Below are positions 1 to 5,662 of a stretch of DNA of 5,662 bases, one piece after another; the first letter of the stretch is position 1; the number at the start of each line of letters is the position of its first letter. Position numbers and translations under genes: made by a program. The notes below the pieces were generated by a model, which was not told where the DNA came from, did not search any database, and saw only the letters and a program-made list of their open reading frames with translations. This DNA comes from Candidatus Dadabacteria bacterium (lineage in GTDB: Bacteria; Desulfobacterota_D; UBA1144; Nemesobacterales; CSP1-2), in the NCBI GenBank assembly GCA_022615255.1, contig JAKEHC010000127.1:1-5662 (forward strand), written 5' to 3'.

Positions 1-680
1 AGGCTGTACTGAATAGAGAATCCATAACTCAGGGTGTTAGGGTTTCGTTCTACCTCGCGCTCAATCTCTCCAGTTTCTTCATCCATATGTGTGGTCACAG
101 TTTCGCTATCTGTGGGAAAGTTGGGACCGATAGCTCCGGTAATCGCCAGCGGTCTCAGATATTTTAGGGACTCCGGCAAATCCCCTAACCCCTTGCCGAA
201 GAAAATGGCTGGAGAAATTACCGTGAATGGCTCTGCTTCGACTTCAAGATTTCCGGTATCTTGAATTGCGACGTTTACGCCGATAGACACGACGGCTTCA
301 TGTGGTGCATTTGTTAAAAATTGGTACTTTGCTCCTACCTCAAGGTTACCGAAACCGACCTCGGTATCCTCGCCATCAGGATCCAAGATCCGGAACTCCT
401 CACCAATCGAAATACCAAGGTGTGGTGTAATCCGCTTGGTATATTCGACTTCTAACTCATATTCGTTCACAGGCGGGTGATCTTCTTCTCCGGCTTCTTT
501 TAGAAAGCTGAAGATGAATGATAATTCATCAGTGACAAAGGGGTCTTCGATGGAAAGTGTTGTGGGGAAGAATCGCTTGCCTGCAACCCCATGTGCCCAT
601 GTGCTCATAGGCATTGACAGTAAAACGACTATACAAATAATGCCTGTATAAAAGGTCTTGAGTAATAATAGGTTTTTCAT
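1..680 (-). CDS. Exported, probably outer-membrane beta-barrel protein (C-terminus cut by window edge)
   Basis: Only the first 226 codons lie in the window; the frame is open to position 1. The start is set by a strong AGGAGG at 687-692, six bases before the ATG. Residues 1-29 form a signal peptide: Lys2 and Lys8, a hydrophobic run at about 11-22, then STWA with predicted cleavage before His30. The mature protein starts HGVAGKRFFPTTL, followed by an acidic DPFVTDE stretch. Further on there are alternating polar/hydrophobic segments typical of barrel strands (about 72-82, 109-121, 129-139, 178-186, 217-225), separated by acidic, Gly/Pro-rich turns. I recall similar proteins (N-terminal AHG/AHV, then FP.TL..DDP) annotated as hypothetical or transporter-like, some near metal-efflux genes; that is memory, not a search. 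The function is unknown. Export is well supported, the barrel fold is an inference. It follows the small exported protein gene by 182 bp and could have its own promoter. Confidence 0.8.
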   Translation of the reverse strand, partial: MKNLLLLKTFYTGIICIVVLLSMPMSTWAHGVAGKRFFPTTLSIEDPFVTDELSFIFSFLKEAGEEDHPPVNEYELEVEYTKRITPHLGISIGEEFRILDPDGEDTEVGFGNLEVGAKYQFLTNAPHEAVVSIGVNVAIQDTGNLEVEAEPFTVISPAIFFGKGLGDLPESLKYLRPLAITGAIGPNFPTDSETVTTHMDEETGEIEREVERNPNTLSYGFSIQYS

Positions 681-686
681 AGTTCT

Positions 687-692
687 CCTCCT
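687..692 (-). promoter_or_regulatory. Strong Shine-Dalgarno site of the exported barrel-like protein gene
   Basis: The minus strand reads AAAAGGAGGAGAACT immediately before the ATG at 680. AGGAGG is a full anti-16S match with six bases of spacing, and it fixes the start of a gene that is otherwise truncated in this window. Confidence 0.85.
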
Positions 693-710
693 TTTAAATA
701 ATCTTTAGTT

Positions 711-748
711 AAATCCCCCCTTAATCCCCTTTGGGAAAGTAGGGATTT
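711..748. repeat. Palindromic CCCC/GGGG intergenic repeat (REP-like)
   Basis: The outer arms are AAATCCC (711-717) and GGGATTT (742-748). Inside is a better hairpin: AATCCC (723-728) plus CTTT (729-732), a GGG loop (733-735), AAAG (736-739), a two-base TA bulge (740-741) and GGGATT (742-747), giving 10 pairs. AAATCCCCC/TTAATCCCC elements of this look are familiar as short dispersed palindromes in intergenic DNA of several Gram-negative phyla; whether this one is repeated in its genome cannot be seen here. It lies within the 5' leader region of the gene starting at 680. No U-rich run follows the stem on either strand, so a simple intrinsic terminator is unlikely. Confidence 0.6.
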
Positions 749-772
749 CAACACCCTGTCAAATGGGTGTTG
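749..772. promoter_or_regulatory. Dyad CAACACCC-N8-GGGTGTTG enclosing a minus-strand TTGACA
   Basis: Two perfect 8-base arms (749-756 and 765-772) flank an 8-base centre. On the minus strand the centre supplies TTGACA (762-757), a consensus sigma-70 -35 box for the gene starting at 680. The only -10-like sequence at a tolerable distance is TACTTT (741-736) with a short 15-bp spacer, so the promoter is weak or activator-dependent if real. A dyad centred on a -35 box is a normal place for an operator; the dyad could equally be an RNA hairpin. The arms are seen directly; the role is inferred. Confidence 0.4.
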
Positions 773-862
773 GTCTCCCCGGCACAACCAGTCAGATATA
801 ACTTGAAGGTTTGCGAGAGGACTTAGACCTAAGAATGATTGAGATACTTTTGGATCCTTGAA
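773..862. other. Rest of the spacer before the barrel-like gene; no clear signal
   Basis: No plausible gene lies here on either strand. It contains a short dyad CTTAG-AC-CTAAG (822-833), and the words CTTGAAGGTT (802-811) and GACCTAAG (826-833), both of which recur in the other spacer of this window. No terminator with a U-run is seen after the small gene that ends at 863. Confidence 0.4.
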
Positions 863-1258
863 CTAACCTAAAAGACCCGGAGGAGAGCGGTTAGATAGGT
901 TTGTATAAGACTCTTTTATGTAAGGATTTTCATCCGATGGAAAGAGGCTGATTATGTATTCATCTATTGATAGGTTTGTTAGAGGTTTAAAAGTTACAAA
1001 AGGCGATCTATGATTACAGCATGGGAAACAAAGACAATGCTTTTCAGTTCCTTCCTCGCCTTCAGATTTGGTTATGTAGTCTATTATGTATGATAGGGAA
1101 TTTTGATTTGTATGCGATGGGCAATTTAATATCGAATATGATATGGAGTTTAGCTTCGATGGTGGTATGTAGTGCTGAAAAGAATAGGATATAAAGGAAC
1201 TGGAAAGAACGATGTACAATAAAAATTGGAATAAGGTGGCTTTATAGCGAAACTGCAT
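863..1258 (-). CDS. Small exported Cys/His-rich protein of unknown function (131 aa)
   Basis: The frame is open from 1315, but I prefer the internal ATG at 1258. It gives a typical signal-like N-terminus (MQFRYK then a hydrophobic run at about 8-24), and the extra 19 residues upstream overlap promoter-like DNA and lack a ribosome site. The ribosome site for the chosen start is also weak (GGGTAAAAGAC). Residues 74-83 read HCLCFPCCNH, a dense run of possible metal ligands, with Cys46 and His49 earlier. The tail is NRSPPGLLG. A hydrophobic leader, a Cys-rich centre and an R-x-PP ending recall DUF2946-type small exported proteins, often found near metal-handling or outer-membrane genes; this is resemblance from memory, not a domain hit. 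It begins 66 bp after the protease stop and ends 182 bp before the exported barrel-like gene. The local sequence is more A+T-rich than its neighbours. If the gene is not real, 681-1324 is a long non-coding stretch. Confidence 0.45.
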   Translation of the reverse strand: MQFRYKATLFQFLLYIVLSSSFISYSFQHYIPPSKLNSISYSILNCPSHTNQNSLSYIIDYITKSEGEEGTEKHCLCFPCCNHRSPFVTFKPLTNLSIDEYIISLFPSDENPYIKESYTNLSNRSPPGLLG

Positions 1259-1274
1259 GTCTTTTACCCATACT

Positions 1275-1280
1275 ATTATA
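1275..1280 (-). promoter_or_regulatory. Possible -10 box (TATAAT) before the small exported protein gene
   Basis: The minus strand has a perfect TATAAT, which would start transcription near 1268, about ten bases before the ATG at 1258. No good -35 lies 16-18 bp upstream (the sequence there is GATCCA-like), so this is weak evidence. If used, it would exclude the longer start at 1315. Confidence 0.25.
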
Positions 1281-1324
1281 CGTAAGAATTTTATGCTTGG
1301 ATCAGTATAATACATTAGTTTAAA

Positions 1325-2746
1325 CTAAAATCTCATAGAAATATACAGCGTTACATCCTTACGCTTAACGAGAAAAAGGGTGGTTTGTCCTTTTTCTATT
1401 AAATTAATCATGCTCATATATTCCTCAGACGTTCTTATTCTCTTTCTGTTTACCTCAATTATTACATCACCAATTTGAAACCCAGCTTTGCCCCCTGGGC
1501 TTCCAGAATCCACTTTGGTTACAATAACACCGGCATCTTCTTCAACTCGAAGCCTATTTGTCGCATCTAAACTTAACTCCTTTACGGTGAGTCCTAATTT
1601 GCCTTGTATGCTTTGGACCTCGGCCATATCTGTACTCACTGATGAAGGAGCCCCGAGCTTTACCGATAGTGTCTTCTCCATCCCATCCCTCAGCAACTTG
1701 AGTTCTACCTCCGTTCCAGGCTGCTTTGTGGAGACTCCTCTTGAAAGTTCTCCGTTTTCCTTAATTTTTTGTCCATTAAATTCCAATATAACATCGCCTT
1801 TTTTTACCCCAGCCTTATCAGCCGGACTCCCACTTGTCACATCCCCGACTAAAGCCCCCTCTAAATCAGGTAATCTCATAACCTCCGCAATTTCAGGGGT
1901 TAGGTCTTGAATAACCACACCTAGCCATCCTCTTTCAACCCTTCCATTGCCTCTTAATTGCTCTATTACTTGTTTTACAAAATTAATAGGGACCGCGAAA
2001 CCTATTCCTTGAGCCCTTGTGAGCACTGTGCTAGTGACTCCTACTACCTCTCCTTCAAGATTAAAAAGGGGACCTCCGCTATTGCCATGATTAATAGGGG
2101 CATCGGTCTGTATAAAGTCATCGTAATCACCCAAACCGAGGATTCTTCCCTTTGCGCTTACTATCCCGGCTGTAACTGTGTGGCCAAGCCCGAAGGGGTT
2201 TCCTATTGCTAGAATCCAGTTTCCAATCTCAAGTTTATCTGAGTTTCCTAACATTGCGGGAGTGAGTTTGTCTCGAGTGTCTATTTTGAGCAGAGCCAAG
2301 TCAGTTTTAGAATCTCCTCCTACAATCTTGGCTATATACCTTTTTTCGTTCTCTAAAGTCACCTGAATTTCATCTGCTTTTTCAATGACATGGCTATTTG
2401 TGATTATGTAGCCGTCTTCGCTAATAATAAATCCGGAGCCGAGTTCTCTCTGTCTAAAGCCTCTAAAGAGTTTTTGAAAAGGATTACCTCGCTCACCATG
2501 AGGGGAAGGAAATTCAAAGGACCTCTCATCACCTATAACGCTGGTTGTGCTGATATTCACTACGGATGGCTTTAGCTTTTTTACAAGCAAAGTGAAGGAA
2601 GGAAGCGCCGGCGGCAGTATCGGCATGTCTCTCACGGAATCTATCCTGTTATTTTCACCTTTTGTTTTCTTTTCTTCTTTTCTTGTGCACGAAGTTATAA
2701 CAAGAGGTGCAAGTAGTAAAAACGGTAGAATCAGCGTTAGTCTCAT
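1325..2746 (-). CDS. DegP/HtrA-family serine endoprotease, predicted lipoprotein
   Basis: This 473-residue protein is full length for the Do family (DegP/DegQ) and should degrade or chaperone misfolded envelope proteins. Residues 1-20 form a lipoprotein signal: hydrophobic core LILPFLLLAPLV and lipobox ITSC, with Cys20 as the lipidation site, followed by a charged Lys/Glu linker to about residue 48. The trypsin-like domain (about 50-260) has an intact triad: His119 in TNSHV, Asp149 in KTDLALL and Ser223 in GNSGGPLFN. The stretch 70-100, matching the regulatory LA-loop position, is fairly short. PDZ1 spans about 265-365 (GWLGV; GSPADKAGVKKGDVI) and PDZ2 about 380-470 (GSPGGKAGFQIGDVI). Residue 21 is Thr, not the Asp of the E. 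coli inner-membrane retention rule, so an outer-membrane anchor is possible if that rule holds here. The start is supported by TAGGAG about 13 bases upstream, rather far. Family assignment is secure; DegP versus DegQ naming is not. Confidence 0.95.
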   Translation of the reverse strand: MRLTLILPFLLLAPLVITSCTRKEEKKTKGENNRIDSVRDMPILPPALPSFTLLVKKLKPSVVNISTTSVIGDERSFEFPSPHGERGNPFQKLFRGFRQRELGSGFIISEDGYIITNSHVIEKADEIQVTLENEKRYIAKIVGGDSKTDLALLKIDTRDKLTPAMLGNSDKLEIGNWILAIGNPFGLGHTVTAGIVSAKGRILGLGDYDDFIQTDAPINHGNSGGPLFNLEGEVVGVTSTVLTRAQGIGFAVPINFVKQVIEQLRGNGRVERGWLGVVIQDLTPEIAEVMRLPDLEGALVGDVTSGSPADKAGVKKGDVILEFNGQKIKENGELSRGVSTKQPGTEVELKLLRDGMEKTLSVKLGAPSSVSTDMAEVQSIQGKLGLTVKELSLDATNRLRVEEDAGVIVTKVDSGSPGGKAGFQIGDVIIEVNRKRIRTSEEYMSMINLIEKGQTTLFLVKRKDVTLYISMRF

Positions 2747-2875
2747 TTATTAAGCACGGCTCCTAAGATTGAAAGACTATAAATTGGACTATAATCCTTT
2801 ACGTCGCTCCGCCTTTCGACAGTAGTAACCTTCAAGAAATCAGTTACGACCAGGAGGTCCTGACCTAAGGTTTGA
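2747..2875. promoter_or_regulatory. 129-bp spacer before the protease gene, with small dyads and a tandem 8-mer
   Basis: Directly visible are a tandem direct repeat GACTATAA (2775-2782 and 2787-2794, 12-bp period; minus strand TTATAGTC twice), an inverted pair GTAAC/GTTAC (2825-2829 and 2843-2847), and overlapping dyads GACC-AGGA-GGTC (2848-2859) and AGGTC-CT-GACCT (2855-2866) just after the nucleotidyltransferase stop. No stem is followed by a U-run, so I see no intrinsic terminator. The TATAGT words on the minus strand resemble -10 boxes but lack a convincing -35. The spacer is long enough for a separate protease promoter, which could use an alternative sigma factor; that is inference. Confidence 0.35.
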
Positions 2876-5374
2876 TTAGCTCCCTACCCAACTCTCTATC
2901 TTCTTTGTGTATTCATCTATGAGAAGTCTGATATCTTTCTCCGATTTAGCCTCTGCGTACACATGAATGATTGACTTATATTGATCTGGGAAGGTAAGTA
3001 CCCAGGAACCGTCTAAGTATATCTTTACACCGTCAAGAAAACTGACCTCGCGCCCCTGTGCCTCCTGGGATGCCTTCCTCATCACAACGCCTTTCGATTC
3101 CCATGGACATGAAACTGTGGCGTGGAGGAAATTAATTTTGGGAATTCCTTCTGAGACCTCGGAAAGCTTCACGCCTAGCTTTGCCATTAGCTCAAGCGTT
3201 TTTGCTATGGCGAACATTCCATCATATGCAATTTGAAAATCACAAAATATAAACCGCCCGTCGGGATAACTCACGAACCTTACATCCTTATCTCTCACGG
3301 CTTCCGATACCGCCCTAACGCTGTTCTTAGTTCTTTTTATCTTAAATCCATTTTCTTTTGCAATCTCTTCAAGATATGATGGAACGAAGGTGGGAACCGC
3401 AATAATGCTCGGGTCCTCTGTCTTCAGAATAAGATGAAACCAGAGTAAAAACGATTCCAGATCCTTATAAACCCTTCCTGTTTCATCTACGAAGTAAAGT
3501 TTCTCAGCCCAAGGACCGAGTAAGAACCCTGCTTTTGCATCTGTAGCCCTCACTATCTTAGGAAGAAGCTCGAGTGCCCGCTCCTCATCTATTCCTCCTC
3601 CGTGTTCTTCTGTGTAGGCGTTTAAACTTATTACTTCACACCCGAGCTCATTAAGAATTGATGGGAAATATTCCGATGAGGGACCGAATGAAAAATCTAC
3701 TACGATCCTAAATCCGTTTTCTTTGATACCCTCCCTTTTTATAGCCCTCATGAATCCCTCTTTGTAAAAATCCACTATACCACTCAGATCCGAGATCCTA
3801 CCGACAGCTCCCTCGGGCACACGGCGGAAGTCTTCACGCTGAAAGATTCTTTCAAACGATTTTTCAAAAGACACTGATGTCTCAAAGCCGTTCGAATCGT
3901 AAAAGAGTATTTCGGTTACCTCAGGGTTTTCGGGGGAATATCTAAAATAAGCTCCACCAACTTCGCCAAATGTCTGGAGCTTATAACGGAGAATCGGAAT
4001 AGGCACAGCCTTTAAATCCTTTACATTCACACCGGCTGATAGAACCCCTGCTACAAATGCCCGCTTTATCATTCTCGGGGCTCTATGGGTATCCCTTCCC
4101 ATCAGGACCGAGGAGCCTCTTGGTAGAAAGGAAGCAAAGGCAGCACCTAGTTTTGCCGCAAATTCAGGGGTAAGCTCAAAGTTTGAAAGACCTGTAACCT
4201 TAGATTCTTCAAACAGACTCCTTTTCCACCTTTCACCCCATATAAGGTTGGATGATACAGTAGCTCCTGATTCAACCTCTTTGCTGGGCCAGATTTTGAC
4301 CCCTTGATTCAGTACAGCCCTTTGACCTATCGTGCAGTTTTCTGAAACCACAACACCGGGTTCAATTTTAACATCTTTTCCTATCTTAACATTAGAACAA
4401 ATAACGCTTCCCTCAAGCCAGGAGTTTTCTTCGATTCGTGCATCATTCCAGAGTATGCTCTTTATAATATTTGCGCCCTGATGAATAACTGAGTGGTCGC
4501 CAATGATGGAATCGTTTATTTTGGCTTTTCCCATTATCTTTACACCTTCTCCAATTATGACCGTTCCTTCAAGCTCTGCATCAATGGCAATATCAACGTT
4601 ATCACCAAGCCAGATGTCTTTTCCTACTAAATCGAGCCTTCTACCCTTGCCTTTCACCCTCGATTTCCCGGCTAAAATATCCATATTAGCTTCCCAGTAT
4701 GATGTCGAATCCCCTATATCACGCCAGTAACCACGGAGCGAATACCCGAAAATCGGTTTTCCTTCTCCTAGAAGCCTGGGGAAGAGATCCTGGCTGAAAT
4801 CGAAGGTCTGTCTTCCTGGGATAAGATTAAGAGTAGCCGGATCAACAACGTACATTCCTGCGTTTATAGAGTCACTAAACACCTCACCCCAGCCCGGCTT
4901 TTCAAGAAATTTCATAATCTTTCCTTCATTGTCTGTGATTACAATTCCGAACTGTAATGGGTCTTTTACGGATGTTAAGCCTATGGTAACCAAGGCATTC
5001 TTGTTTTTGTGGTATTCAATAAAGCTTCCTAAGTCAACGTCAGTTAGTAAATCTCCGCTTATGATGAGAAACGGGTCATCACCCTTTAAATGTTCTGATG
5101 CGAATTTCACAGCACCAGCCGTTCCATAGTCCTCGGGTGGGATCACGTAATTTATTTTCATGCCAAACTCTTTTCCATCACGAAAATGATTTGTGATCAC
5201 TTCAGGCTGAAAGTAAAGTAAGAATATAGCCTCAGTGATACCGTGATTCTTGAGTAGATGTATCACGTGCTCAAGTATGGGCTTTCCGGCAAGGGGAAGC
5301 ATGGGCTTTGGCAAAGAATAAGTGAGAGGTTTTATCCTTGTTCCAAAACCTCCTGCAAGCACGACAGCTTTCAT
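2876..5374 (-). CDS. Sugar-1-phosphate nucleotidyltransferase (mannose-1-P guanylyltransferase-like) fused to a degenerate phosphomannomutase domain
   Basis: This is an 832-residue fusion. Residues 1-235 form a nucleotidyltransferase fold: GGFGTR-x-KPLT (8-18), PKPMLP (22-27), GTAGA (84-88), SGD with metal ligand Asp108, EKP (158-160), NAGMY (171-175) and WRDIGD with Asp219. Residues about 250-375 are left-handed beta-helix hexapeptide repeats (IGEGVKI, IGKDVKI). Residues about 395-830 follow the alpha-D-phosphohexomutase layout, but every catalytic loop is altered: TASHNP is YSPENP (479-484), the metal loop DxDxDR is GPWAEK (620-625), the sugar loop GExSGH is SYPDGR (702-707), and RPSGTEP is FPDQYKS (795-801). 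The N-terminal half should make an NDP-sugar, most likely GDP-mannose, from a sugar 1-phosphate and NTP; glucose-1-phosphate cannot be excluded. The C-terminal half probably has a structural or ligand-sensing role. Proteins of similar length and layout, with equally altered loops, occur in actinobacteria and cyanobacteria as far as I recall. The start is fixed by GGGGGAGG just upstream and by abutting the receiver's stop. Confidence 0.93.
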   Translation of the reverse strand: MKAVVLAGGFGTRIKPLTYSLPKPMLPLAGKPILEHVIHLLKNHGITEAIFLLYFQPEVITNHFRDGKEFGMKINYVIPPEDYGTAGAVKFASEHLKGDDPFLIISGDLLTDVDLGSFIEYHKNKNALVTIGLTSVKDPLQFGIVITDNEGKIMKFLEKPGWGEVFSDSINAGMYVVDPATLNLIPGRQTFDFSQDLFPRLLGEGKPIFGYSLRGYWRDIGDSTSYWEANMDILAGKSRVKGKGRRLDLVGKDIWLGDNVDIAIDAELEGTVIIGEGVKIMGKAKINDSIIGDHSVIHQGANIIKSILWNDARIEENSWLEGSVICSNVKIGKDVKIEPGVVVSENCTIGQRAVLNQGVKIWPSKEVESGATVSSNLIWGERWKRSLFEESKVTGLSNFELTPEFAAKLGAAFASFLPRGSSVLMGRDTHRAPRMIKRAFVAGVLSAGVNVKDLKAVPIPILRYKLQTFGEVGGAYFRYSPENPEVTEILFYDSNGFETSVSFEKSFERIFQREDFRRVPEGAVGRISDLSGIVDFYKEGFMRAIKREGIKENGFRIVVDFSFGPSSEYFPSILNELGCEVISLNAYTEEHGGGIDEERALELLPKIVRATDAKAGFLLGPWAEKLYFVDETGRVYKDLESFLLWFHLILKTEDPSIIAVPTFVPSYLEEIAKENGFKIKRTKNSVRAVSEAVRDKDVRFVSYPDGRFIFCDFQIAYDGMFAIAKTLELMAKLGVKLSEVSEGIPKINFLHATVSCPWESKGVVMRKASQEAQGREVSFLDGVKIYLDGSWVLTFPDQYKSIIHVYAEAKSEKDIRLLIDEYTKKIESWVGS

Positions 5375-5662
5375 TTAACCTCCCCCTTTCTCTCTAAGAA
5401 CTTTATTTACCTCTCGCAACAGCTCTTCTGGATCGCTTGACTTTACGATGTAACTCTCGGCAAGCCAGGATGTGTAGTCGTTTTGAAACGAGACATAGGC
5501 TGAGCAAAGCACAACCGGAACATTAGGAAATTCATTCGTTATTCTTTGAAGCACGTCGAGGCCGCTCTCCGATCTGAGCTTTATATCTAAGACAACAAGA
5601 TCGATCGGCTCGCGATTAAGAATGTCAAAGGTTTCTTTTCCTGATTCTGCTTCGAATACCTC
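5375..5662 (-). CDS. Single-domain response-regulator receiver (N-terminus cut by window edge)
   Basis: The last 95 codons and the stop are visible. The sequence matches the C-terminal three quarters of a CheY-like receiver. In visible numbering, LVVLDIKL carries the phospho-acceptor Asp26, CSAY has the switch Ser54, and YIVKSSD has the conserved Lys74, followed by the last helix (PEELLREVNKVL). The protein ends 21 residues after that Lys, so there is no output domain on the C-terminal side; roughly 25-30 N-terminal residues, including the acidic pair, are missing from the window. It should act by protein-protein contact after phosphorylation by a histidine kinase not encoded here. Its TAA directly precedes the next gene's ATG (TAAATG), and its last codons (Gly-Gly-Gly) carry that gene's ribosome site, indicating translational coupling. 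An N-terminal extension beyond the edge cannot be excluded. Confidence 0.88.
   Translation of the reverse strand, partial: EVFEAESGKETFDILNREPIDLVVLDIKLRSESGLDVLQRITNEFPNVPVVLCSAYVSFQNDYTSWLAESYIVKSSDPEELLREVNKVLREKGGG
5379..5386 (-). promoter_or_regulatory. Shine-Dalgarno site of the nucleotidyltransferase inside the receiver gene
   Basis: The minus strand reads AAAGGGGGAGGTTAAATG. The purine run overlaps the last Gly codons and stop of the receiver, leaving about four to nine bases before the ATG at 5374 depending on pairing. It supports this ATG and implies that terminating ribosomes can restart on the next gene. Confidence 0.7.

Noticed and set aside
34..264. 76-codon open frame on the plus strand
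   Set aside because: It is antisense to the exported barrel-like gene, whose signal peptide, ribosome site and strand pattern support the minus strand.
749..772. Dyad as a rho-independent terminator of the small gene
   Set aside because: The stem is adequate, but the bases after it on the minus strand (AAATCCCTAC) are not U-rich.
863..1315. Longer 150-residue version of the small exported protein
   Set aside because: The extra 19 residues place the signal-like segment internally, the upstream DNA has no ribosome site, and a TATAAT box falls inside the extension. It is kept only as an alternative start.
1488..1910. 140-codon open frame on the plus strand
   Set aside because: It lies entirely opposite the protease, whose PDZ domains and family length are unmistakable. 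It is Ser/Pro/Leu-rich as expected for an antisense shadow and has no support as a gene.
2848..2866. Overlapping dyads as an intrinsic terminator after the nucleotidyltransferase
   Set aside because: Stems are only 4-5 pairs with 2-4 base loops, and no U-run follows on the minus strand.
2876..4200. Active phosphomannomutase making the fusion bifunctional
   Set aside because: The catalytic Ser, metal Asp residues, sugar loop and phosphate loop are all replaced, so I do not assign mutase activity.
4503..5129. Plus-strand open frames of 66-75 codons opposite the nucleotidyltransferase
   Set aside because: They overlap conserved catalytic and hexapeptide-repeat regions of the minus-strand gene and show no domain features.
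1..5662. CRISPR array, tRNA, rRNA, insertion sequence or prophage
   Set aside because: No regularly spaced direct repeats, cloverleaf-like sequence, transposase or integrase motifs were seen on either strand; most of the window is accounted for by ordinary minus-strand genes.

Overview
All genes in this 5.66 kb window lie on the minus strand, so transcription runs from the right edge to the left. Base composition is moderate, visibly below 50% GC. The genes point to a Gram-negative, diderm bacterium: a predicted lipoprotein DegP/HtrA-type protease, an exported barrel-like protein, and a sugar nucleotidyltransferase of the kind that feeds surface polysaccharide synthesis. The style (A+T-rich promoter-like stretches, strong AGGAGG ribosome sites, a CCCC/GGGG palindromic intergenic repeat) would suit Desulfobacterota, Nitrospirota or a related candidate phylum, but the sequence alone does not settle the taxon.

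Layout in order of transcription: (1) 5662-5375, the C-terminal 95 residues of a single-domain response-regulator receiver, cut by the window edge. (2) 5374-2876, an 832-residue nucleotidyltransferase / left-handed beta-helix / phosphomannomutase-like fusion whose start codon directly abuts the receiver's stop codon. (3) A 129-bp spacer with small dyads. (4) 2746-1325, a complete serine protease with an intact His-Asp-Ser triad, two PDZ domains and a lipobox. (5) 1258-863, a probable small exported protein with a Cys/His cluster and an -RSPP- tail. (6) A 182-bp spacer holding a palindromic repeat and an 8-bp dyad around a TTGACA box. (7) 680 to beyond position 1, an exported protein with barrel-like strands, cut by the left edge.

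The receiver and nucleotidyltransferase are almost certainly co-transcribed and translationally coupled. The protease, small protein and barrel protein could form a second, envelope-directed unit. The common theme is the cell envelope: sugar-nucleotide supply, periplasmic protein quality control and exported proteins that may handle metal. The most interesting points are the phosphomannomutase-like half, in which all four active-site loops look lost, its coupling to a stand-alone receiver, and the pairing of a Cys/His-rich small exported protein with an exported protein whose predicted mature N-terminus is His. No mobile element, CRISPR array, tRNA or rRNA was seen.
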